Part shown: positions 13,067-18,616 of the stretch, piece by piece
Layout of the letters: each line of letters starts with the position of its first letter
Position numbering within the stretch: the first letter of the stretch is position 1
Virus record (IMG/VR): IMGVR_UViG_3300033273_000791
Span: 1-21,047 of that record
From: a virus
Reading direction: 5' to 3' (one strand)
Length of the DNA stretch: 21,047 bases
Program-made: the position numbers and the translations under genes
Notes under the pieces: model-generated
What the model saw: only the letters and a program-made list of their open reading frames with translations
Databases searched by the model: none
Told to the model about the DNA's origin: nothing

Positions 13067-14827
13067 ATGGGAGCATTATTAGAATCAGGTCTTGTTGGTA
13101 ACATTGGTCTTAAGCATCTTAAAGTTATCAAGGAAGATACAGTAAACAAGTGGGACAAATTAGGGTTCCTCGACGGTCTTAAAGGACATTTAAAAGAGAA
13201 CATGGCACAACTTTATGAAAACCAGGCTTCTCACCTAATTAACGAAGCTGCTACAGCTGATAGTGGCGGTTCTTTCGAAACAGTTGTTTTCCCAATCATC
13301 AGAAGAGTTTTCTCTAAGTTATTGGCTAACGATATCGTTTCTGTACAAGCTATGAACCTACCGATTGGTAAGTTGTTCTACTTCGTACCTAAAATTCAGA
13401 GTAGAGATACTAATGGATTACACGTTCCTCCATTCGGAGCACCAGGTGGACCAACTACTACATTCTCAGGATACAATGAAAGTGACAAGAATCTATATGA
13501 TAGATTTTATGAAGGTTCTGTTCCAGGTACACAGAGTGAAGGGGTTGATCCAGAAGGTTTATTCGATTACTCGAAAGGTAGATACAGTGCAATGAGTATA
13601 AATGCAATTGTTTTAACTGGTGATCCAGGTAGCTTTACAGATGTGACTTACGCTGCGTTTACTGCAGGTACACCAAACCGTAGATCTGCTTATATCGCAA
13701 TTTCTGGTTTCAGTGAAGTCGGTGCAGGTAGAATGATTGGACCAAGCGGTAATGAGATGGATACGGAAGAATTCCTTTCATATTTGAATGTTAAAGTAGG
13801 AACTACTGCTTATCCTTTCAATGTATTAACACAAAAGTATGGTAAGGGTATTGTGGAATATGGATCTACACAGACGACAACCTTCCCAGATCAAAACGGA
13901 GGAAGATATCAAAGAATCTGTGATGAAAATGGTGTCATGTATTTGGTAGTTGATTTGAAAACTCCAACAAACGATCCAACCACACTTGATGGTTATACAG
14001 GTACTACATGTGGTGAACCTTTCAGTACAAATGAATTCGTAGTAACTTACAGAGTTTATGAAAACTTAGAATTCGAAGATAGAATTGGTGAGGTTTCATT
14101 TGATCTAGAAGCTGTAACCGTAACAGCTATCGAAAGAAAACTAAGAGCACAATGGTCTCCAGAATTAGCACAAGACGTTTCTGCATTCCACAACATTGAC
14201 GCTGAAGCTGAATTGACAGCTTTATTGTCTGAACAAGTGGCAGCGGAAATTGACCGTGAAATTCTAAGAGACTTGAGAAAAGGTGCAGCTTGGAAACTAA
14301 GATGGGATTATGATGGATGGAGAAGATTGAACGTAACTTCTACAGCTTACAACCAGAAGGACTGGAACCAAACATTGATCACTGCGATCAACCAGATTTC
14401 AGCTCAAATCCACAAATCAACTTTGAGAGGTGGTGCTAACTGGGTAGTTTGCTCTTCTGAGGTTTCTGCAATCTTTGACGATCTAGAGTACTTCCACGTT
14501 TCAAACGCGGCTCCTGATCAGGATAACTATAACATGGGTATTGAAAGAGTTGGTACTCTTTCTGGAAGATACCAGGTATACCGTGACCCATACTTCCCAC
14601 CAAACATAGTATTGTTAGGTCACAAGGGTAATTCAATGTTGGATACTGGATATGTATACGCACCATACGTACCACTCCAGTTAACACCAACTATGTACAA
14701 CCCATTCAACTTCACACCAATTAAGGGTATCATGACAAGATACGCTAAGAAGATGGTTAACAACAGATTCTATGGTGTAATCCAAGTTGATGGTGTTAGA
14801 ACATTCGACCTCAACTCTTTAAGATAA
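13067..14827 (+). CDS. Major capsid protein (gp23-like)
   Basis: The shell protein of the head. The 586 residues (T4 gp23 has 521) keep HK97-fold, gp23-type segments: 'LANDIVSVQAMNLPIGKLFY' near 90-108, 'RAQWSPELAQDVSAFHNIDAEAELTALL' near 361-388, 'WVVCSSEVSAIFDDL' near 461-475, and 'LDTGYVYAPYVPLQLTP' with 'GIMTRYAKKMVNNRFYG' near the end. The N-terminal 60 residues are helical and charged and end HLINE-AATADSGG. The cut after E60 fits the (L/I)xE rule and the 65-residue propeptide of gp23. Residues about 120-340 contain beta-rich material probably including an insertion domain. Codons favour AAC, TTC and TAC over AAT, TTT and TAT, unlike neighbours, as expected for the most abundant virion protein. 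Confidence 0.97.
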   Translation: MGALLESGLVGNIGLKHLKVIKEDTVNKWDKLGFLDGLKGHLKENMAQLYENQASHLINEAATADSGGSFETVVFPIIRRVFSKLLANDIVSVQAMNLPIGKLFYFVPKIQSRDTNGLHVPPFGAPGGPTTTFSGYNESDKNLYDRFYEGSVPGTQSEGVDPEGLFDYSKGRYSAMSINAIVLTGDPGSFTDVTYAAFTAGTPNRRSAYIAISGFSEVGAGRMIGPSGNEMDTEEFLSYLNVKVGTTAYPFNVLTQKYGKGIVEYGSTQTTTFPDQNGGRYQRICDENGVMYLVVDLKTPTNDPTTLDGYTGTTCGEPFSTNEFVVTYRVYENLEFEDRIGEVSFDLEAVTVTAIERKLRAQWSPELAQDVSAFHNIDAEAELTALLSEQVAAEIDREILRDLRKGAAWKLRWDYDGWRRLNVTSTAYNQKDWNQTLITAINQISAQIHKSTLRGGANWVVCSSEVSAIFDDLEYFHVSNAAPDQDNYNMGIERVGTLSGRYQVYRDPYFPPNIVLLGHKGNSMLDTGYVYAPYVPLQLTPTMYNPFNFTPIKGIMTRYAKKMVNNRFYGVIQVDGVRTFDLNSLR

Positions 14828-14849
14828 TAATTAAAGTTTTGAAAAAATT

Positions 14850-14876
14850 AAAGGGGGACATTAGTCCCCCTTTTTT
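14850..14876 (+). terminator. Strong, probably bidirectional terminator after the capsid gene
   Basis: GGGGGAC (14853-14859), loop ATTA, GTCCCCC (14864-14870), then six T. An A tract on the left lets it work on the minus strand as well. The stop codon of the convergent 62-aa gene (TTA at 14861-14863 on plus) is in the loop, so one stem encodes that protein's last residues. Confidence 0.93.
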
Positions 14877-15049
14877 ATGTCACAATATTTAGAATCGTAT
14901 CCAAAATATAAACATCGATATAATTTTAATTTTTCTCGATGTTGTTTAAAATGATCATCATCAGATGATTTGTCATAACCTAAAATCACTTCCGTAGTGA
15001 TCTCACTTTGCAACTTTACAATCTCACTTAATAATTCGTCTTTAGTCAT
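14861..15049 (-). CDS. Hypothetical protein, 62 aa
   Basis: A small helical protein (MTKDELLSEIVKLQSEITTE...) with an acidic patch 'SSDDDHF' and two Cys near the end ('LYRCLYFGYDSKYCD'). No family is recognised. The frame is convincing because it fills the space between two terminators exactly. Its ATG lies just after the terminator of the upstream minus-strand gene, and its stop lies in the loop of the capsid terminator. It has no clear promoter of its own, so it may depend on read-through. The opposite orientation to the head block suggests a different time of expression or a recent insertion. Confidence 0.68.
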   Translation of the reverse strand: MTKDELLSEIVKLQSEITTEVILGYDKSSDDDHFKQHREKLKLYRCLYFGYDSKYCDIKKGD

Positions 15050-15052
15050 GAT

Positions 15053-15079
15053 ACAAAAAAAGGAAGAGTTAACTTCCTT
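15053..15079 (-). terminator. Terminator of the 107-aa gene
   Basis: On the minus strand the stem is AAGGAAG / CTTCCTT (15079-15073 and 15066-15060) with a 6-base loop, followed by a T run (15060-15054). It lies 9 bases after the stop of the 107-aa gene and ends 4 bases before the next start. Confidence 0.75.
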
Positions 15080-15087
15080 TTAATTTT

Positions 15088-15411
15088 TTAATTTATTTTT
15101 AATTCTTCATTATTTTGTTTTAACAAACGTATTGATTTGGAAAGTAATTCCGATTCTTCGATTGTAAATATATTTCTATTGTGTGCCATTTTTGTGGCTT
15201 CTATTAAACAAAATAGTGCTTGAGGTTGATTCAAGTTATCAATAAATCGATCTAAATCCTCTAGAGATGCGTAATTAATAGAATTATATAAAGTACCTAT
15301 CGGTTTAGTATTATTTTTTAAAGACTCATATATTTCATTATACTTTTCCTCGATACTACTAGATTTTTTTGATCTTCTCTTTCTTGTTTTTGTATTTTCT
15401 AACTCACTCAT
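15088..15411 (-). CDS. Hypothetical basic-headed protein, 107 aa
   Basis: No family is recognised. Residues 1-20 are strongly basic (ELENTKTRKRRSKKSSS), perhaps nucleic-acid binding. The rest is helical, including 'LEDLDRFIDNLNQPQALFCLIEATKMAHNR' and a C-terminal helix rich in Leu, Ser and Lys. No membrane segment is present. It is transcribed divergently from the 187-aa gene across a 70-base gap and ends at its own terminator. Small proteins of this kind with a basic head and helical body are often regulatory or host-modifying in phages; that is only a guess. Confidence 0.7.
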   Translation of the reverse strand: MSELENTKTRKRRSKKSSSIEEKYNEIYESLKNNTKPIGTLYNSINYASLEDLDRFIDNLNQPQALFCLIEATKMAHNRNIFTIEESELLSKSIRLLKQNNEELKIN

Positions 15412-15430
15412 TTTAATCTGTATTTAATGA

Positions 15431-15458
15431 TATTTATGTTTATACAATATTAATATAG
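15431..15458 (+). promoter_or_regulatory. TATTTATG and ATTAATATAG in a divergent intergenic region
   Basis: TATTTATG at 15431-15438 and the 10-mer ATTAATATAG at 15449-15458 lie upstream of the 187-aa gene, in the same order as at 34-50. The leader to ATG 15482 is longer than at other sites (43 bases from the first motif). The minus-strand 107-aa gene starts on the other side of this gap. Confidence 0.45.
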
Positions 15459-15481
15459 TATAAAAACAAATAGAAAGAAAT

Positions 15482-16045
15482 ATGAACTTCAAAAAATCCA
15501 TAAGAAAAAATTTACTCAATGAGATAATTTCAGAAGAACTAAAATATCATCTTGATAATAAAATTTCACTTACAGAAAATGTATTCAGGTATGGTAGTGA
15601 AAAATATTTTGAAGTGATTAAAGAGGCTAGGGAATTATATAAATTAGGATATGAGTTTGATGAATTTGATACTGACTTATTAGAGTCTGACTTAGGTGTA
15701 ATAGTAAAAACTAAAAATGGTAAAGAAATACCTTTAGACATGCCCTTTGAATATGGATCAATAAATGAAGCAGAATATAAAGGAAAAAAGGTCAAATTGA
15801 ACAAACCTAAAAAAGGTGGACCAAAAAAATGGTATGTATACGTGAGAAATCCAAAGACTGGAAAAGTAAAAAAAGTAAGTTACGGTTCACCTGTCATGAC
15901 AGCAAAATGGAATGATCCCGAAGCTAGAAAATCATTTGCGGCTAGACACCAGTGTGAAAAGAAAAAAGATAAAACAAAAGCGGGATATTGGGCTTGTAGA
16001 GCACACAAAGATTTTGGTAATAACGTATCGGGCAGATTTTGGTAA
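15482..16045 (+). CDS. Probable virion protein with basic C-terminal Cys/Arg domain
   Basis: A 187-residue protein in two parts. Residues 1-95 are helical and acidic. Residues about 97-187 form a basic domain: 'EYKGKKVKLNKPKKGGPKKWYVYVRNPKTGKVKKVSYG', then 'NDPEARKSFAARHQCEKKKDKTKAGYWACRAH'. I recognise this second part as a recurring phage domain (K-rich beta strands, then R-K-S-F-x-A-R-H-x-C and YW-x-C-R), common in marine T4-like phages at the C terminus of otherwise different proteins; its function is not known to me. H and two C at fixed spacing may bind zinc. The stop overlaps the next start by one base (TAATG), so the cupin-like protein is co-translated. Confidence 0.78.
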   Translation: MNFKKSIRKNLLNEIISEELKYHLDNKISLTENVFRYGSEKYFEVIKEARELYKLGYEFDEFDTDLLESDLGVIVKTKNGKEIPLDMPFEYGSINEAEYKGKKVKLNKPKKGGPKKWYVYVRNPKTGKVKKVSYGSPVMTAKWNDPEARKSFAARHQCEKKKDKTKAGYWACRAHKDFGNNVSGRFW

Positions 16046-16308
16046 TGATATATAATCAAAAAAATATAACAGAAAAAAAATTTGTTAGAACATTCTCATC
16101 TGACATACCTAAAACTGAACTAGTATGGCACATGGATGCCGAAAATCGATTAGTTGAAGTTTTAGAAGATAGTCAGTGGTTATTTCAAATGGATAACGAG
16201 CTCCCTAGACCCCTTAAGAAGGGAGTTAAATTTGAAATACCTAAAGAGACCTTCCATAGAGTAATAAAGGGATCAGGAACCCTTAAAATCCTTATAGAGG
16301 AGGATTAA
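16045..16308 (+). CDS. Small cupin-like protein
   Basis: An 87-residue protein reading as a small beta-barrel: 'ELVWHMDAENRLVEVLEDSQWLFQMDN', then 'LPRPLKKGVKFEIPKETFHRVIKGSGTLKILIEE'. A strand with WH-x-D, a central Gly, and 'IPKETFHRV' are cupin-like, with His residues placed where cupins bind metal, but the barrel is minimal and the full GX5HXH motif is absent. No reaction can be assigned. Start is ATG 16045, sharing one base with the upstream stop; a TTG at 16039 is in frame but less likely. Its last bases overlap the end of the convergent 53-aa gene by four. Confidence 0.7.
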   Translation: MIYNQKNITEKKFVRTFSSDIPKTELVWHMDAENRLVEVLEDSQWLFQMDNELPRPLKKGVKFEIPKETFHRVIKGSGTLKILIEED

Positions 16309-16466
16309 AGTTCGTGTGGTAACTTAACAGTCTTGAACGTGTAATTTGAATCAACATATGCGTCAGGATAGAATTCGAAAAAATAATCAATTGCACTATC
16401 AAAACTCGCCGATTGAGTTTCCATTATTACTTTTCCTTCTTTGACTAATTGATATGTTCGTTGCAT
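16305..16466 (-). CDS. Small protein, 53 aa, with a host-type promoter
   Basis: ATG 16466 to TAA 16305 (minus) gives 53 residues: MQRTYQLVKEGKVIMETQSA, then a helix with aromatic residues 'FDSAIDYFFEFYPDAY' and 'TFKTVKLPHEL'. It looks like a compact beta-alpha-beta fold; no family is recognised. Unlike nearly all other genes here it has an AGGA four bases before the ATG and an exact Bacteroidota promoter about 20-50 bases upstream, so it is probably made early by host RNA polymerase. It is tail-to-tail with the cupin-like gene (four-base overlap). Confidence 0.72.
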   Translation of the reverse strand: MQRTYQLVKEGKVIMETQSASFDSAIDYFFEFYPDAYVDSNYTFKTVKLPHEL

Positions 16467-16484
16467 ATGTTCCTGTGATTTTTA

Positions 16485-16515
16485 CAAAAATAATTACTTT
16501 TAACTAATAAACAAA
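16485..16515 (-). promoter_or_regulatory. Exact Bacteroidota-type promoter
   Basis: Read on the minus strand: TTTG at 16515-16512, 19 bases, then TATTTTTG at 16492-16485, an exact fit to TTTG-N19-TAnnTTTG, the housekeeping sigma consensus of Bacteroidota. The ATG of the 53-aa gene follows 18 bases after the -7 element. Confidence 0.65.
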
Positions 16516-16519
16516 ATTT

Positions 16520-16831
16520 TTACTTCTTTTTTCCCCACTTTTTTCCTTTTCCTTTTGTGGAACATGCCGAAGGGGTCGGTCGACATGAAGGGTATTTGGC
16601 TCTCTTTTCACCCTTTTGTCTTCCACATGGTTTACACTTTTTTCTTCCAGTTTTAGAATCCTTTCTACAAGTATTACAATCTACCCAACCACTACTCTTA
16701 CCTTTTCCTCCTTGTCTACTAAACCAACCATGTAAACCACTTTTTTTCTCTTTGGAGTAATCGGTTTTTTCATCGATTATTGTCTTAATCAACTTAACTA
16801 ATTCCTCTTCTGTTAAACGTAACTTTTTCAT
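16520..16831 (-). CDS. Cys-rich small protein, DUF5872-like (paralogue 2)
   Basis: A 103-residue basic protein. Residues 1-22 (MKKLRLTEEELVKLIKTIID) form a predicted amphipathic helix shared with the gene upstream. Residues about 31-90 are 'GLHGWFSRQGGKGKSSGWVDCNTC...CKPCGRQKGEKRAKYPSCRPT', with Cys at 52, 55, 66, 69, 83 and 90: two CxxC pairs, suited to a zinc site. The 'GL-x-x-WF-x-R ... GWVDC ... CGR ... YP-x-CRPT' layout recalls a small domain spread through phages and large DNA viruses (DUF5872-like, by memory). The tail is Lys/Gly-rich. I use ATG 16831, not an in-frame start at 16933 that would lie inside the upstream gene: only 16831 gives the N terminus that matches its paralogue, four bases after that gene's stop. 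Confidence 0.8.
   Translation of the reverse strand: MKKLRLTEEELVKLIKTIIDEKTDYSKEKKSGLHGWFSRQGGKGKSSGWVDCNTCRKDSKTGRKKCKPCGRQKGEKRAKYPSCRPTPSACSTKGKGKKWGKKK
16788..16831 (-). repeat. Duplicated N-terminal coding module, copy 2
   Basis: These 44 bases match 17029-17072 at about 36 positions, and the first 20 bases of the two reading frames at 19 of 20. Both code for MKKLRLTE(E/N)EL-type helices at the start of adjacent genes whose bodies differ, so the module seems to have been copied and fused to different Cys-rich domains. Confidence 0.82.
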
Positions 16832-16835
16832 TACA

Positions 16836-17072
16836 TCAACATTTTTTTCCTTTCCAGATTTTACCTTGTCTACATTTAACCATAGCACCACTTTTATATG
16901 CTGAAGTTTCAGGACCATAAGATTGATCCGCACATCTGTGACACCTATCTTTCTTTTTCTCTTTTTCAGTCACTTCTCTTTTTTCTTTTGTTTCTGAATC
17001 AGTATATTTTTCTTTAATGACTTTTTGAATTATCTCTACTAATTCATTTTCGGTTAAACGTAATTTTTTCAT
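16836..17072 (-). CDS. Cys-rich small protein (paralogue 1)
   Basis: A 78-residue protein: helix MKKLRLTENELVEIIQKVIK (residues 1-20), a very charged linker (about 21-42), then 'DRCHRCADQSYGPETSAYKSG' and 'AMVKCRQGKIWKGKKC', with Cys at 44, 47, 67 and 78 as a likely zinc site. The 'SAYKSGAMVKCR' segment recalls a short domain frequent in phages ('SAYASGALVKCR'), function unknown to me. It is 11 bases downstream of the 503-aa virion gene and four bases upstream of its paralogue, so the three are likely co-transcribed and these small proteins may ride in the virion. Targeting by the common N-terminal helix is inference. Confidence 0.8.
   Translation of the reverse strand: MKKLRLTENELVEIIQKVIKEKYTDSETKEKREVTEKEKKKDRCHRCADQSYGPETSAYKSGAMVKCRQGKIWKGKKC
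17029..17072 (-). repeat. Duplicated N-terminal coding module, copy 1
   Basis: Partner of 16788-16831; codes for the first 14 or so residues of the 78-aa protein. The near identity of the first 20 bases argues for duplication and against convergence. Confidence 0.82.
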
Positions 17073-17083
17073 CTTAATATTTT

Positions 17084-18595
17084 TTATTTCTTACTTACTA
17101 CTTGAAACTTAAGTTCTCTTTTATAAGTATTCGTTTCGTTATTTGTTATTACTTTAAAATCGACATAATACTCGTTTGGTATCTTATCATTCATATCTAA
17201 ATTAAAATAATAATTATTTGGAGTTCTGTTTATCTCGGTCCAATCCTGAACCTGAACTTCTATTTCACCTTCTCTCACATAAACTCTATAGTAACATTTT
17301 AGATCAAATATTTGTGAGTTAGAAGAATAAGCCTTTTTTACTTGAACATTTATTTTTCTAATATCAGATGAAAGTATTTTTTCATCTTGTTTGATTCCAC
17401 TAAAATTAAATGAATACTTATTAGGTTCATATGAATTTATACCGACATCGAATCTTTTAGAATAGTTATCCATGATAAAGGTATTCTCAACATCATTGAT
17501 GACTTTTCCGTCTATTTCTAATCCTGTCCATTTATCGTAAAACATACAAGGTATTGTATCTGCAGTTAAACCATCAATTTTACATTCATAGATACCTTTG
17601 GTAACTTGACATGTTGAAATACCCGTATATCCAAGAATAGGATCGAAATTTAAATCTAGAATATCGACTGTTGGTAATTCGTCTAAATTTTTAGGTATTC
17701 CGTTTTCATAACTGTATAAATACAAAGTGTTCTCAAAGTTATCAACAAAGAAACTCCTATCATCATGTACTAAATCATCATAACTAGTTTCTAGATACGG
17801 CTCATAGAATGTTTGAGTATGTCGTGTAAAAAAACCTACTGAATAGTTTTCTGTTAGATCACCAATCAATTCAATATCAGGAGAAAATGCTATTATATAT
17901 CCCGTAGTTTCAATAAGACCATTCAATCTATTCTCAATTTCTTTAGTCATATCAAACATTATATCTTCATTACCAAACTGGAATTCTTGACTGTCAATTA
18001 AGTAGACATCATTTGTATGAATTGTCGCACCATCTCCTTCAACGTTAGAATATATCATAGGTGTTGACCAAAAAGATGTTGTTTTATTTTGGAAAAAATT
18101 ACTAGGTCTAGTTGAAAACGATTTATCAGATGCTAAAGATGAAGAATTAACTTCCATCCCAGAGGATCCTGAATTTGTGGACTCATAATAGTCATACCCA
18201 ACACCCTCATCCCAATATTGTGGCTCACCTATTAGATTACCTAAAGTGTAGGGTATCCTATAAAGGTTTAGAGTGAATGAACTAGCCCTTCTTCTACCAT
18301 TAGACCAATTATCATTTAATAATTCTTTATCAAATGAAGAGGTATTCTTCATATGAAGAGTGTGAGTAATAGGTCTTTCGCAAATTCTAGTACTTCTAAT
18401 TATAGTCCCATCATCAATCCTGGATTTTAAATTTTCTAAATCTATATCAAATATAAATCTTGAGTATCCAACTTGTGTAATTAAATTATCAACATTTCCA
18501 AAAAACAACTCAGTAACTGGATTCTGACCTGTATTAGTTACTGAACCATATATCAATGTATTATTTTTACTAAAATATGATTTGAATGAAGACAT
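17084..18595 (-). CDS. Probable virion / tail-associated beta-sandwich protein
   Basis: A 503-residue, Asn/Ser/Thr/Tyr-rich, beta-strand-dominated protein without membrane segments, typical of phage tail or baseplate surface proteins. Residues about 40-290 carry a pattern like DNRLRE-type beta-sandwich domains: 'YSRFIFDIDLENLKSRI', 'SSFTLNLYRIP', 'WDEGVGYDYYES', 'PSNFFQNKTTSFWSTP', 'FDMTKEIENRLNGLI'. The C-terminal 130 residues look like an Ig-like or fibronectin-like strand repeat ('RKINVQVKKAYSS' to 'RELKFQVVSKK'). The similarity is by eye and the domain names are tentative. It follows the gp5-like gene by 21 bases with a TATTTATT motif in that short gap. Binding to host surface or capping a tail structure are possible; neither is shown. 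Confidence 0.75.
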   Translation of the reverse strand: MSSFKSYFSKNNTLIYGSVTNTGQNPVTELFFGNVDNLITQVGYSRFIFDIDLENLKSRIDDGTIIRSTRICERPITHTLHMKNTSSFDKELLNDNWSNGRRRASSFTLNLYRIPYTLGNLIGEPQYWDEGVGYDYYESTNSGSSGMEVNSSSLASDKSFSTRPSNFFQNKTTSFWSTPMIYSNVEGDGATIHTNDVYLIDSQEFQFGNEDIMFDMTKEIENRLNGLIETTGYIIAFSPDIELIGDLTENYSVGFFTRHTQTFYEPYLETSYDDLVHDDRSFFVDNFENTLYLYSYENGIPKNLDELPTVDILDLNFDPILGYTGISTCQVTKGIYECKIDGLTADTIPCMFYDKWTGLEIDGKVINDVENTFIMDNYSKRFDVGINSYEPNKYSFNFSGIKQDEKILSSDIRKINVQVKKAYSSNSQIFDLKCYYRVYVREGEIEVQVQDWTEINRTPNNYYFNLDMNDKIPNEYYVDFKVITNNETNTYKRELKFQVVSKK

Positions 18596-18607
18596 ATCGA
18601 TTTTCTT

Positions 18608-18615
18608 AATAAATA
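18608..18615 (-). promoter_or_regulatory. Late-promoter-like motif TATTTATT (minus)
   Basis: On the minus strand TATTTATT lies 12 bases before the ATG at 18595, in the 21-base gap after the gp5-like gene. A motif in so small a gap is unlikely to be chance alone, and it keeps the orientation seen on the plus strand. Confidence 0.5.
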
Positions 18616-18616
18616 T

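Noticed and set aside
14850-14876. Hairpin after the capsid gene as a small RNA or attachment site
   Set aside because: A GC stem of 7 bp, 4-base loop and T run is explained fully as a terminator.
16557-16760. Plus-strand open frame over the Cys-rich gene
   Set aside because: Composition is the complement of the Lys/Gly/Cys-rich minus gene; that gene has a paralogue next to it, so the minus frame is the real one.
16832-16933. N-terminal extension of the 103-aa Cys-rich protein to 16933
   Set aside because: It would read through most of the upstream paralogue's C terminus; the start at 16831 gives the shared MKKLRLTE leader and a four-base spacing.
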